From NCBI GenBank assembly GCA_905480055.1, contig CAJQOW010000206.1, forward strand, positions 1-14,035: a DNA stretch of 14,035 nt. Direction: 5' to 3'. The DNA is from an uncultured Acidimicrobiia bacterium. GTDB taxonomy: Bacteria > Actinomycetota > Acidimicrobiia > UBA5794. The notes under the pieces were generated by a model. The model saw only the letters and a list, made by a program, of their open reading frames with translations. It was not told the DNA's origin and made no database searches. Positions 1-7,359 of the stretch are shown one piece after another; the first letter of the stretch is position 1, and the number at the start of each line of letters is the position of its first letter. A program made the position numbers and the translations under genes.

Positions 1-1563
1 GCGATGGTGGCCTCGGTGATCGGTCGCGACTGTGGCACCGATCTCCTGCTCGACGTTCTCGGGGGCACCGACCACAGGGACACCATGCTCGACGCCATCG
101 CCGATCTCGAGGCGCACGGCGTCATGAAATTGGTCGCCACGTCTCCTCGCATCACCTATCGGTTCCGCCATGCCCTGCTTCACGACGTCGTCTACGAGTC
201 GATACTGCGGCGTAGGCGCAGGGAGCTGCATCACGACGTCGCCGGTTCCATCGAACGGCTCTACCCGGATCGCCTCGTCGACCTTGCACCGGTGCTTGCT
301 CGCCACTTCCGAGAAGCAGGTGAGACCTCGAAGGCTCTGGCCTACACCAATTCGGCGGCCGAAGCATCGATGGCCCGCCACGCGACCCACGAGGCATATC
401 GTTTCTACCTCAATGGTCTCGACCTCGCACGCCAGGCCAAGGGCACCGTTACGCCCGAGGAGCAACTCGAGCTGGAGATCGGTGCGGTGCGTGCTTCCAT
501 TCGCTTCACGCCGGGCGCCGAGAGCCTCGAGACACTCGACAGACTTCGCCACATGGCAGAGGACCTCGGCAACGTGGATCTCATCGGCCGCGTCTTGTCC
601 TTAATTCTCGTCATCCGAACGATGGGTTCCGAGTGGTATGGCGACGACGCGTTCCGAGAGGTGATGGACCGTGCGTATGCCCTTGCCCCGTCGATCAGTG
701 ATCCCGGCTTGTCCGCATCCCTGACGGGCCTCATGGGCCAGGTGCTACGCACGCACGACGAGTTCGAGCAATCCGCCGCTCTCATGAGCGGTGCCGTCGA
801 CCCGCTCGAGCAGGCTGGGCTGATCACCGACGCCGCTATGAATGCCATCCTGACCGCTGATGTGCTCGGCCAGCACGGCGAATTCGCAGCTGCAGGCATA
901 TGGATGGACCGTGGAGAGCTGCTCGCGGCGCGAAGTGGGAATCCCACAGCCATCGCCGATGCGAACCTGATCAGGGGGAGGCTGCTGGCCACTGAAGGCA
1001 AGGTTGAAGAAGCCCTCGTCCACACGCAACGCGGCATGGACCTCGCCGCCGACGCCGAGAATCTGTATTGCGAGCTGGTTGGAAACTTCCTCGTCGCCGA
1101 CCAGCAACTGAGGTTGGGTGATGCGAAGTCAGCAATCCCCCACCTCGAGAAGAGCTTTGAACTCGGCGAGTACTGCAATGCGGCTGGGTTCATGATGCTC
1201 GGACGCGCTTGGATAGCCTCCGCACGGGCGCAGCTCGGAGATCTGGATCCCGAGGGGTATACCCAATCGCTCAACGAGGCAATGGGGGCAGGGTCACGTT
1301 CGGGAGAAGCCGCGGTACGGCTACACAGGGCGATCGTGATGTCGAGCGTCGCCGACCCGGATTGGGATGCCGCATTCTCCGATTTCGAGCGGTCGATCGC
1401 CTTGCTCGACGAGATCCAGGCGCGACCTGACCAGGCACGCGCCATGCACGCCTACGCAATGGCGCTGGACGCAGCGGGTCGGCCCGAGGGCGTCACTGAG
1501 CTTGCCGAAGCATCCCAGCTTCTCGACCAACTCGGCATGAGTATTGACACACGAACTGGCTAG
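1..1563 (+). CDS. AAA-ATPase/TPR signalling protein, C-terminal part (5' end outside window)
   Basis: The reading frame is open to the first base of the window, so the ATG at position 4 is probably internal and the protein starts upstream. The visible part begins with a segment resembling the end of the ATPase module of adenylate-cyclase/LuxR-type regulators (VASVIGRD near the start, then YRFRHALLHDVVYESIL and an arginine-rich stretch at about residues 50-73). In that family the usual full layout is a class III cyclase domain, an NTPase domain and a TPR tail. The remaining 400 residues or so are alpha-helical and alanine/leucine-rich, with recurring A-x-G/A-x-L helix pairs that look like degenerate TPR repeats. 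It has a rare TTA leucine codon at 601-603. The cyclase and P-loop would lie outside the window, so I cannot say whether this copy carries a cyclase domain. It converges on the ABC permease gene with a 24-nt gap. Confidence 0.8.
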   Translation, partial: AMVASVIGRDCGTDLLLDVLGGTDHRDTMLDAIADLEAHGVMKLVATSPRITYRFRHALLHDVVYESILRRRRRELHHDVAGSIERLYPDRLVDLAPVLARHFREAGETSKALAYTNSAAEASMARHATHEAYRFYLNGLDLARQAKGTVTPEEQLELEIGAVRASIRFTPGAESLETLDRLRHMAEDLGNVDLIGRVLSLILVIRTMGSEWYGDDAFREVMDRAYALAPSISDPGLSASLTGLMGQVLRTHDEFEQSAALMSGAVDPLEQAGLITDAAMNAILTADVLGQHGEFAAAGIWMDRGELLAARSGNPTAIADANLIRGRLLATEGKVEEALVHTQRGMDLAADAENLYCELVGNFLVADQQLRLGDAKSAIPHLEKSFELGEYCNAAGFMMLGRAWIASARAQLGDLDPEGYTQSLNEAMGAGSRSGEAAVRLHRAIVMSSVADPDWDAAFSDFERSIALLDEIQARPDQARAMHAYAMALDAAGRPEGVTELAEASQLLDQLGMSIDTRTG

Positions 1564-1587
1564 AGCTGCGCTCGGACGCAGAGCCCC
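1564..1587. terminator. Weak hairpin in the convergent gap
   Basis: The gap between the two convergent stops holds a short inverted repeat, CTGCG (1566-1570) and CGCAG (1577-1581), with a 6-nt loop. There is no clear T-run on either side. It could act as a weak bidirectional terminator, but the stem is only 5 bp and the call is an inference from position. Confidence 0.3.
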
Positions 1588-3258
1588 TCAGCCCGATGTC
1601 CGCAGATCGCGACGGTCGAACAGCACAACCGCGGCTGCGACCGTAACCAGGAACAGGCCGGTCAGCACGGCTGCGTTGCCCCAGTGCATGCCTGTGTTGA
1701 GCGGATCGCTGCTCAGGTAGTAGTGGAAGGGACTCAGCCTTGCCCACGCCTCGGTGCTCTCGTTGAGCGGGAGGAAGCCGTTCGCTATGTAGGTGAGCAC
1801 GGCAACACCAACGGCACCATAGATGGCGATGCCGGTACGGCCCGTGGCCCCACCCAGAGCGAGTGCCAAGCCCCCGAATACCAGCCCCAGCAACGTCGCA
1901 AGGGCGCATGCAGCGGCTACGTTCACCAGATCCATGCCGAGATTTCCGACGAGAGATCCGGCAGCAACACCGAGGAACGAGACTCCACCGACGATGATGC
2001 CGTACAGGATCATCGCCCAGGTGTTCTGGATGACAACAGTCGATCGCCTGACCGGATTCGAGAGCAGCAGACCCATGGTGTTGCGCTTCTCTTCACCTGC
2101 CATCGCTGCTGCACCGATCGCGATCGTGACTGCGAGGATTCCGATCGGGATCATCAGACCGAACATCTCGACCTGGTAGAAGCCCTCTGGGGTACCGAGG
2201 TCTCCCCCGCCGAAAAGCGCCAGAAGGTCTTCAGGGAATTGCTCGCTCAGCGCCTGCATCCTGTCGTCGAGCATGTTGTACATCGGTCCGATCATCAACG
2301 ACATAGCAAACAGGACGGCCGAGATTACGAAGAGCAACCCCTGATGGTCCGAAGCGGTCTTCACCCAGATGCGGGACACCCGCGCGGTCCCTGCGAACCG
2401 CTCAGCCGCCTTGTGCGTGAGCGGGTTCTCTCGCAACCTATCGATCAACTTTGTCCCGACCGACTGGCCACGGAGGTCCCTGCGGTTGACACCGACGACA
2501 CCGAGAACCGCGAACACCGCAGCACCGCCAGCCAGCACGGCGAAGTGGCCCCAATCCATCCCACGGGCCAGCGGATCCGATGACGCGAAGTAGTACCACG
2601 GGAAGACTCTGACCAGGTCTGCGATCGGCTCGATGAGGGGAAGGAGCCCGGAGGCGATGAACGAAACCACCATCACTGCCGATGTCACCCCAATGGCTAT
2701 CGACGCCTTTCCTGTCCAGGCACCAAGCGCCGTCGCCATGAACCCATAGAAGAGGGCGTTGAGGAACATCATCACCATCAATGCGTTGATGTTCATCGTC
2801 CCTATGTCGACGTCGAGCATGGCCGGTGCCGCAATCGCTGCTGCCCAGAGGATCACGAAGCCAACAGCGGTGATTGCGACGAGTGCAGCCGCCTTTTCGA
2901 GGTACACCTTCGTTCGGCTCACAGGATCGCCCAACAGCAGGCCGATGGTCCCGTTCTTCTCCTCGCCTGCGATCGAAACGGCTCCGGCTGCCAATGCAAT
3001 GGCTGCCATCGTCAGGGCACCGTACCCCGAGTAGATCGCCCCGTAAGCCAGACCCCCGACATCTGCGCCATCGGGAATGCCGAACATGCTCCGGAAGGCC
3101 TCCGGAAGCTCGTCCCAGAACGAGACATCGATGTCTCGATACACCGCCATGCCGAAGAAGAGCAGGGCAGCGAGCACGACGGCTCCAATCACGGTGCTCT
3201 TCCATCGATCCCTGGAGGTCTTGGTGAATACGTTGGTGAGGGTCACCGCCACGTTCAC
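1588..3258 (-). CDS. ABC-2 type exporter permease with two tandem homologous halves
   Basis: Predicted membrane subunit of an ABC exporter, 556 residues, about 12 membrane segments. It consists of two similar halves. Motifs recur at a constant offset of 290 residues: AGEEKNGTIGLLL (97-109) against AGEEKRNTMGLLL (387-399), SSDPL (226-230) against SSDPL (516-520), and NRRDLRG (258-264) against DRRDLRT (548-554). Each half follows the ABC-2 permease plan: an N-terminal helix, an extracytoplasmic loop, an amphipathic AGEE/PVxR coupling segment, then further helices. The length and duplication resemble the polyketide-antibiotic exporter permeases (TnrB3/COG3559-like); this match is from memory of the family. 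Its GTG start overlaps the stop of the ATPase gene (GTGA, 3255-3258), so the two are probably translationally coupled. The substrate is unknown. One polypeptide could supply the whole membrane core where most ABC-2 systems use a permease dimer. Confidence 0.9.
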   Translation of the reverse strand: MNVAVTLTNVFTKTSRDRWKSTVIGAVVLAALLFFGMAVYRDIDVSFWDELPEAFRSMFGIPDGADVGGLAYGAIYSGYGALTMAAIALAAGAVSIAGEEKNGTIGLLLGDPVSRTKVYLEKAAALVAITAVGFVILWAAAIAAPAMLDVDIGTMNINALMVMMFLNALFYGFMATALGAWTGKASIAIGVTSAVMVVSFIASGLLPLIEPIADLVRVFPWYYFASSDPLARGMDWGHFAVLAGGAAVFAVLGVVGVNRRDLRGQSVGTKLIDRLRENPLTHKAAERFAGTARVSRIWVKTASDHQGLLFVISAVLFAMSLMIGPMYNMLDDRMQALSEQFPEDLLALFGGGDLGTPEGFYQVEMFGLMIPIGILAVTIAIGAAAMAGEEKRNTMGLLLSNPVRRSTVVIQNTWAMILYGIIVGGVSFLGVAAGSLVGNLGMDLVNVAAACALATLLGLVFGGLALALGGATGRTGIAIYGAVGVAVLTYIANGFLPLNESTEAWARLSPFHYYLSSDPLNTGMHWGNAAVLTGLFLVTVAAAVVLFDRRDLRTSG

Positions 3259-4154
3259 ACCTCCTCGCGGTAGTAGGTGAGAAAGATCTCCTCGAGGTCG
3301 GCCTCCTGCGAGTTGATGTCCATGATCGTGTAGTGGGTCGAGGCCGCACGAAGCAGTTCCTCCATGTTGCCGTCGAAGGACAGCGTCACATGGTGATTCC
3401 GAACCTCTACATCGCGCGCACCAGCGACCGCCTCGAAGACACCCGCATCAACCGGACCGTCGAAATAGAGCTCCACCCGCCGAATGGCTTTCGAGCGCAG
3501 CTCCTGGACTCCCTCGACCGCGACGAGGTGTCCAGCGCGAATGATCCCGACACGGTCGGCAACCCGCTGGACCTCCGACAGCGTGTGACTCGACAGGAAC
3601 ACCGTCGATCCGTTCGACGTCACATCTTTCATCATCTCCTGGAACGTTCGTTGGACCAACGGATCGAGACCGGAGCTGGGCTCGTCCATGATCAGCACCT
3701 CTGGCCGGTTCATGAACGCTTGGATGATGCCAACCTTCTGGCGATTGCCTGTCGACAAATCGCCGACCTTTCTCGAAAGATCTGCCTCGAGTCGATCCGC
3801 GAGGGTGTTCACGTAATCCCAATCGACGCCACCTCGAAGGTTGGCGAAGTAGGTGATGGTGTCCTTGCCGGTGAGGTTCGGATACATCGCAAGGTCGCCC
3901 GGGATGTATCCGATGTGGTTGCGAATCTGGACCGAGTCCGCATGGGTATCGAGACCCACGATGGTCGCGGATGCAGCAGTCGGCCGGATCTCGTCCATCA
4001 ACGACCGGATCGTCGTGGTCTTGCCAGCCCCGTTCGGTCCGAGGAAACCGAAGATCTCACCTCGCTGCACATCGAGGTCCAGATCCACCAATGCCTGGAC
4101 GTCCCCGTAGTGCTTGGTGAGTCCAGCGGTGTGGATGGCAACTGCATCGTTCAT
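3255..4154 (-). CDS. ABC exporter ATP-binding subunit
   Basis: Nucleotide-binding subunit, 299 residues, that would power the adjacent permease. Visible motifs: Walker A GPNGAGKT at 39-46 (K45), a Q-loop region reading IGYIPGD (82-88) in which the usual Gln is Gly, a degenerate ABC signature LSTGN at 133-137, Walker B VLIMDEP at 153-159 (D157, E158), the D-loop SGLD at 161-164 and the switch His at 190. The sequence around LSTGNRQKVGIIQAF and DEPSSGLDPLVQ is the BcrA/DrrA drug-exporter style. A C-terminal accessory segment of about 85 residues follows, ending near DLEEIFLTYY, the typical tail of this class. The ATG start overlaps the tetR stop (ATGA, 4151-4154) and the gene's stop overlaps the permease start, so the three genes form one operon. 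Likely role: export of a drug or hydrophobic metabolite. The actual substrate cannot be read from the sequence. Confidence 0.95.
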   Translation of the reverse strand: MNDAVAIHTAGLTKHYGDVQALVDLDLDVQRGEIFGFLGPNGAGKTTTIRSLMDEIRPTAASATIVGLDTHADSVQIRNHIGYIPGDLAMYPNLTGKDTITYFANLRGGVDWDYVNTLADRLEADLSRKVGDLSTGNRQKVGIIQAFMNRPEVLIMDEPSSGLDPLVQRTFQEMMKDVTSNGSTVFLSSHTLSEVQRVADRVGIIRAGHLVAVEGVQELRSKAIRRVELYFDGPVDAGVFEAVAGARDVEVRNHHVTLSFDGNMEELLRAASTHYTIMDINSQEADLEEIFLTYYREEV

Positions 4155-4834
4155 GGTGTTTCCTCCGGGTCTTCATTCAGTGAATCGGTCGAGATCGGGC
4201 CATAGGCAGCATCGAGCGAACGGCTCATCTGCTCGGCGTAGTCGTCGGTCAGGATGCCCCTCCCCATGATCTCGAGGGCTGATCGCGTGTAGCGCTCGGC
4301 ATCGGGCGAAGCGAGCGCCTCCGGATCGGTGAGGTCTACGCCGAGGAGGCGATCGATGTGCTGGTTCAGCAGCATGCCGCCAAGCGACCACATCATCAGG
4401 ACGGTTGCTCGTCCCCTGGGGTCCGGCGACGGACTGATCGTGCCAGCCGCAACACCCAACTCGGTGTAGGCGACGGCGTCATCGATGAGGTCGTCTATCA
4501 GTTTCGCAACAATCGGAGAGTCCCCCAGCGCTGCCTTGGCCAGATACCCGGCAATCGGGAGGTCGCCGAGTCCACGCAACGCACCGAGGAGATCGAAGCC
4601 TTGTTGAGTGGAGACGGCTTCGCTCTTGTATGCGCGGATCACTGAGGCCACATGTTCGTTGCAGGCCTGATGGAGGCCGTCCATCGATCCATAGTGGTGG
4701 ATGACGGAACCCGGCGACACGCCGGCGGCGGCGGCAATGTCGCGGACGGTCGGTGCGCCCACAGGGCGTTCTGCAATCTCGGTGATTGCGGCGTCCCGAA
4801 TCTTTGCCTTGGTGGTGCGATCATCCGTCGGCAC
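4151..4834 (-). CDS. TetR-family transcriptional regulator of the ABC exporter operon
   Basis: DNA-binding repressor, 227 residues from the start chosen here. The helix-turn-helix is at about residues 32-55 (TVRDIAAAAGVSPGSVIHHY), with the Y-x-S-M-D-G-L continuation typical of TetR N-terminal domains. The C-terminal part is a helical ligand-binding domain with no recognisable signature. An in-frame GTG at 4873 would add 13 residues, but it lies just upstream of a -10 box (TACAAT, 4870-4865) and would precede the transcription start. The GTG at 4834 is preceded by AAAGAGG with a 9-10 nt gap, so I prefer it. The gene is first in an operon and overlaps the ATPase gene by ATGA. With palindromes in its own promoter it is most likely an autorepressor that is released when the exporter substrate binds. 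The ligand is unknown. Confidence 0.92.
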   Translation of the reverse strand: MPTDDRTTKAKIRDAAITEIAERPVGAPTVRDIAAAAGVSPGSVIHHYGSMDGLHQACNEHVASVIRAYKSEAVSTQQGFDLLGALRGLGDLPIAGYLAKAALGDSPIVAKLIDDLIDDAVAYTELGVAAGTISPSPDPRGRATVLMMWSLGGMLLNQHIDRLLGVDLTDPEALASPDAERYTRSALEIMGRGILTDDYAEQMSRSLDAAYGPISTDSLNEDPEETP

Positions 4835-4864
4835 GGTGCCCGACCTCTTTGCGACTACTCGAGA

Positions 4865-4893
4865 ATTGTACACCTGTTTAGTAAATAGAACAA
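4865..4893 (-). promoter_or_regulatory. Sigma70-type promoter of the tetR-ABC operon
   Basis: Read leftward, TTGTTC (4893-4888) and TACAAT (4870-4865) are separated by exactly 17 nt. Both hexamers are close to TTGACA/TATAAT. Transcription would begin around 4857-4859, giving a leader of about 25 nt before the GTG at 4834, with the AAAGAGG ribosome site inside it. This placement is what argues against the longer GTG start at 4873. Confidence 0.65.
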
Positions 4894-4899
4894 CTGTTC
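4874..4899. promoter_or_regulatory. Probable TetR operator: two adjacent palindromes in the promoter
   Basis: Two inverted repeats lie side by side in the promoter. CTGTTTAGTAAATAG (4874-4888) is a 15-bp palindrome centred on G4881 with one mismatched pair. It fills most of the -35/-10 spacer. GAACAACTGTTC (4888-4899) has 5-bp arms GAACA/TGTTC around AC and covers the -35 box. Binding of a TetR dimer at either site would block RNA polymerase. Which of the two is the operator, or whether both are half of a larger site, cannot be decided by reading. Confidence 0.5.
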
Positions 4900-4923
4900 A
4901 AACCTCCAGCACTGCGACATAGC

Positions 4924-4957
4924 CGCCGGATACGGAGCACCATCGAGAAATCCGGCG
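4924..4957. repeat. 8-bp inverted repeat between tetR and the YCII gene
   Basis: CGCCGGAT (4924-4931) and ATCCGGCG (4950-4957) are perfect inverted copies with an 18-nt spacer. They lie between the tetR promoter and the YCII start. It could be a regulator site or chance: arms of this length are not rare in GC-rich DNA. Confidence 0.3.
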
Positions 4958-4962
4958 CGACC

Positions 4963-4990
4963 TGTCCTCCAGGGTCGTTCTCGTTCGTAG
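4963..4990 (+). promoter_or_regulatory. Candidate ECF-type promoter of the YCII-sigma operon
   Basis: TGTCCT (4963-4968) and CGTAG (4986-4990) are 17 nt apart, upstream of the YCII start. As I recall it, ECF42 sigma factors recognise about TGTCGA at -35 and CGA/TC at -10. The match is partial and would imply self-activation by the downstream sigma factor. An alternative housekeeping -10, TAGGGT (4992-4997), sits close by without a clear -35. Confidence 0.35.
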
Positions 4991-5035
4991 GTAGGGTGAA
5001 CGCGGGAAGCGCCCGCACCGGAATGAGGAGCCCCA

Positions 5036-5398
5036 ATGAGCCAGTACCTGTTGTCCCTTCACATGGTCGAGGGTCAAGAACGAAAGCAGCCATCCCCCGA
5101 GGAGATGGAGGCGTTCATGGAGCAGATCAACAACCTCGAGGCCGAAATGCGAGCGGCCGGAGCGTTTGTCTTCACCGGCGGCCTCCATGGGCCTGATGCC
5201 GCAACGGTGGTGCGATCAAACGACGGAGACATGGTCATTACCGACGGACCGTTTGCTGAGTCCAAGGAGCATATCGCCGGCTTCTACGTCATCGATGCCG
5301 CTGACCTCGATGAGGCGTTGACGTGGGCAGGCAAGGTCGTCGATACCGTGCACGCACCGATCGAAGTACGGCCCTTCCACGACTCTCGCAGCGCCTGA
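5036..5398 (+). CDS. YCII-related (DGPF domain) protein
   Basis: Small soluble protein of 120 residues, the usual length for the YCII/DGPF family, with a ferredoxin-like alpha/beta fold. The family-naming DGPF motif is at residues 70-73 within VITDGPFAESKEHIAGF, and the MSQYLLSLHM start and the A-x-x-L-D-E-A-L segment (88-95) also fit. The ATG is preceded by GAGGAG (5025-5030) with a 5-nt gap. The gene sits 4 nt upstream of an ECF sigma factor. DGPF genes are recurrent partners of ECF42 sigma factors and are reported as their transcriptional targets. The biochemical role of DGPF proteins is not established. A distant relationship to the YciI hydrolase fold exists, but the YciI catalytic His-Asp pair is not evident here, so I do not assign an enzyme activity. 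Confidence 0.9.
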   Translation: MSQYLLSLHMVEGQERKQPSPEEMEAFMEQINNLEAEMRAAGAFVFTGGLHGPDAATVVRSNDGDMVITDGPFAESKEHIAGFYVIDAADLDEALTWAGKVVDTVHAPIEVRPFHDSRSA

Positions 5399-5402
5399 GT
5401 AC

Positions 5403-6650
5403 GTGGCTCGATCCTCTCCAGGCCGTCCAGAGCCATCAGAGGTCGAGCGAGTCTTCAGAGAGGTCTACGGCCAGGCTGTTGCAACGCTGACCCGCATCTT
5501 TGGCGACATCACGCTCGCCGAAGATGCGGTCCAGCAGGCGTTTGTGATCGCAAGCGAGCGATGGCCAACGAATGGCATCCCGCAGAACCCTGCCGGTTGG
5601 ATCATCACGACTGCACGCAACCGCGCCATCGACCACCGACGTCGGGAAACGCGGGGCAGGGAGATCTACGCACAGTACGGCCCCGAACTCGAAACCGCAT
5701 GGCAGCTCGACCCCGAGGAATGGGAGGACCACGAGCTCATGCACGACGACCAACTTCGCTTGATCTTCACGTGCTGCCACCCTGCGCTTCGCGCCGAGCA
5801 CCAGATCGCGCTGACGCTGCGGCTGCTCGGCGGCCTGCAAGTGGACGAGATTGCCCGATCGTTCCTGACAAGCGAGGCAGCCATGGCGAAACGATTGGTT
5901 CGAGCCAAGTACAAGATCAAGGCAGCCAAGATCCCGTATCGCGTGCCAGCCGACGCAGATCTACCAGACAGGCTCCGTTCTGTCCTGGCCGTCATGTACC
6001 TCATCTACAACACCGGGGCGGACGACCCGGACCGTGCATCGTTGAGAAGCGATGCCATTCGGCTGAGCAGGGCGCTCGTCGACGTTATGCCGGACGAACC
6101 CGAAGCAGCTGGACTGCTCGCACTCATGATCCTCACCGAGGCCCGGATGCCTGCACGCCGTTCCAACGGCGAGCTGGTCGTGCTGAGGGACCAGGATCGA
6201 TCCCTCTGGGACGAGTCGCTGATCGCCGAGGGTCAGGGCATCGCTCGAGCGTGCATTCGGCACGACCAACCCGGGCCCTACCAACTCCAGGCTGCGATCC
6301 AGGCGGTCCACGACGATGCGCGAACCTTCGAGGACACCGACTGGCCACAGGTCGTGACCCTCTACGACCACCTGTACTCGCTTCACCCCACCCCGGTCGT
6401 CGCGCTCAATCGAGCGATTGCGATCGGGGAGGTTGCGGGCCACGAGGCAGCGCTCGACGAGTACGCCGCTATCGCCAACGACCTCGACTCGTACTACCTG
6501 CTCCATGCCGCCACGGCCTCATCATTGCGCCAGGTGGGTCGGCTCGAAGAGGCCAAACAGTCCATGCTGCGCGCTCGAGCTCTTGCGCCGAGGGAGACAG
6601 AGCGGCGACACCTCGAGGACGAGCTGACACGGCTCGACCTGGCAACCTAG
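5403..6650 (+). CDS. ECF42-type RNA polymerase sigma factor with long C-terminal extension (DUF6596)
   Basis: Alternative sigma factor, 415 residues, about twice the length of a minimal ECF sigma. Region 2 covers residues 12-80 (ITLAEDAVQQAF at 36-47; NPAGWIITTARNRAIDHRR at 62-80). Region 4 covers about 115-175 (LRLIFTCCHPALRAEHQIA at 118-136, then the helix-turn-helix around LGGLQVDEIARSFLTSEAAM). The extension (about 185-415) starts with LRSVLAVMYLIYNTG and includes EARMPARRSNGELVVLRDQD, features of DUF6596, and ends in TPR-like helices. This is the ECF42 architecture; no anti-sigma gene is adjacent, and in this group the extension is thought to control activity instead. The GTG start follows the YCII stop by 4 nt with no separate strong ribosome site, which suggests coupled translation. 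The inducing signal is unknown. Confidence 0.93.
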   Translation: MARSSPGRPEPSEVERVFREVYGQAVATLTRIFGDITLAEDAVQQAFVIASERWPTNGIPQNPAGWIITTARNRAIDHRRRETRGREIYAQYGPELETAWQLDPEEWEDHELMHDDQLRLIFTCCHPALRAEHQIALTLRLLGGLQVDEIARSFLTSEAAMAKRLVRAKYKIKAAKIPYRVPADADLPDRLRSVLAVMYLIYNTGADDPDRASLRSDAIRLSRALVDVMPDEPEAAGLLALMILTEARMPARRSNGELVVLRDQDRSLWDESLIAEGQGIARACIRHDQPGPYQLQAAIQAVHDDARTFEDTDWPQVVTLYDHLYSLHPTPVVALNRAIAIGEVAGHEAALDEYAAIANDLDSYYLLHAATASSLRQVGRLEEAKQSMLRARALAPRETERRHLEDELTRLDLAT

Positions 6651-6660
6651 AAGGCACCGG

Positions 6661-6704
6661 GTTGGATCGGCGCCAACAACGACACCGTGAAACGTGAGTC
6701 GTTG
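6661..6704 (+). terminator. Hairpins downstream of the sigma factor gene
   Basis: Two small inverted repeats lie 10-55 nt after the sigma stop: GTTGG/CCAAC (6661-6665 and 6673-6677) and CAACGAC/GTCGTTG (6677-6683 and 6698-6704, 14-nt loop). Neither is followed by a T-run, so termination is only a possibility. They overlap at one base and so could form as alternatives. TAGCGT (6731-6736) further on could be a -10 box for the next gene, without a convincing -35. Confidence 0.3.
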
Positions 6705-6775
6705 GGGCAGACCGCGTGCAACGCATCGGGTAGCGTTCGAGTCAGACCCGTACGCAATCTGGAGGGAGATCCGGA

Positions 6776-7174
6776 ATGGACAACGAACCCAGCGGTTGGG
6801 CAATCGGGTGGACATCATTCGCAGGAATCATGATGGTGATGGGTGGGATCTGGTGGATCATCACCGGCATCATCGCGATCGCCAATGACACGTTCTACGT
6901 CGTCGGACAGGAGTACATCTTCCAGTTCGATGTCTCGACGTGGGGCTGGATCCATCTCATTCTCGGCATCGTGATTCTTGCAGCAGGCTTCTACCTCTTC
7001 ACCGGTGCCATGTGGGCACGCGTCGTCGGCGTCATCATTGCCGTCCTGTGGTCCCTGGTCGCCTTCGCATGGCTTCCCTGGTACCCCGTGTGGGCAATCC
7101 TGTTCATCGCCATCTCGGTCTTCGTGATCTGGGCGCTCACCGTGCACGGCGACGACATCAAGGCGGCGTCGTAG
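6776..7174 (+). CDS. DUF7144-like four-helix membrane protein
   Basis: Small integral membrane protein of 132 residues with four predicted helices at about 10-36, 57-78, 82-100 and 104-124, and short loops. The GWIHLILG segment (57-64) and the tryptophan-rich helix around LWSLVAFAWLPWYPVW are characteristic of the actinobacterial DUF7144 family. A GGAGGGAG ribosome site lies about 8 nt before the ATG. It has its own upstream gap of 125 nt and a strong terminator downstream, so it is probably a single-gene transcript. Function is unknown; members of this family are common in actinobacteria, often several per genome. I see no catalytic or metal-binding motif. Confidence 0.85.
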   Translation: MDNEPSGWAIGWTSFAGIMMVMGGIWWIITGIIAIANDTFYVVGQEYIFQFDVSTWGWIHLILGIVILAAGFYLFTGAMWARVVGVIIAVLWSLVAFAWLPWYPVWAILFIAISVFVIWALTVHGDDIKAAS

Positions 7175-7222
7175 CGGCCAGGGTCCACCGACCCACCCAC
7201 AACAGCAATCCGACACAAACAG

Positions 7223-7250
7223 AACGTGGGCCCCGAAAGGGGCCCACGTT
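7223..7250. terminator. Strong hairpin terminator between convergent genes
   Basis: AACGTGGGCCCC (7223-7234), a GAAA tetraloop (7235-7238) and GGGGCCCACGTT (7239-7250) form a perfect 12-bp stem. The rightward strand continues with GCTTTGT and the leftward strand with CTGTTTGT, short U-rich stretches. It ends the DUF7144 transcript. It could also stop leftward tat transcription, whose last stop is 110 nt away. The stretch 7251-7359 holds nothing else I recognise. Confidence 0.9.
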
Positions 7251-7359
7251 GCTTTGTAGATCTATCTGACCAGGTGCAAGCAGGACCGGCATCAGCTGCG
7301 ATCGCAGGCACAACCGCCTGCCACCACCAGCCGGGTTCTGCCGCTACGCGACAGTCACC

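Noticed and set aside
405..1445. Long open frame (346 codons) on the minus strand
   Set aside because: It lies wholly opposite the TPR-rich protein, has a Ser/Arg/Pro-rich composition with no domain, and no ribosome site. It is a GC-driven antisense frame.
1684..2583. 299-codon plus-strand frame opposite the permease, considered as a separate gene
   Set aside because: It is charged, His/Arg/Glu-rich and has no domain, while the opposite strand encodes a well-formed membrane protein with repeated motifs.
2438..3349. Open frame of 303 codons on the minus strand overlapping the permease and ATPase genes
   Set aside because: Arginine-rich, low-complexity translation out of frame with two genes whose motifs are intact. 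No family features.
4151..4873. TetR starting at the GTG at 4873 (240 residues)
   Set aside because: That codon is immediately upstream of the -10 box and would be outside the transcript; no ribosome site precedes it, whereas the GTG at 4834 has AAAGAGG.
5002..5016. GCGGG/CCCGC repeat in the YCII leader
   Set aside because: A 5-bp GC-only stem is common in this composition, and it neither covers the ribosome site nor precedes a T-run.
5561..6697. Open frame of 378 codons in another plus-strand frame across the sigma factor
   Set aside because: Arg/Pro/Ala-rich translation with no domain; the sigma factor frame has complete region 2 and 4 motifs.
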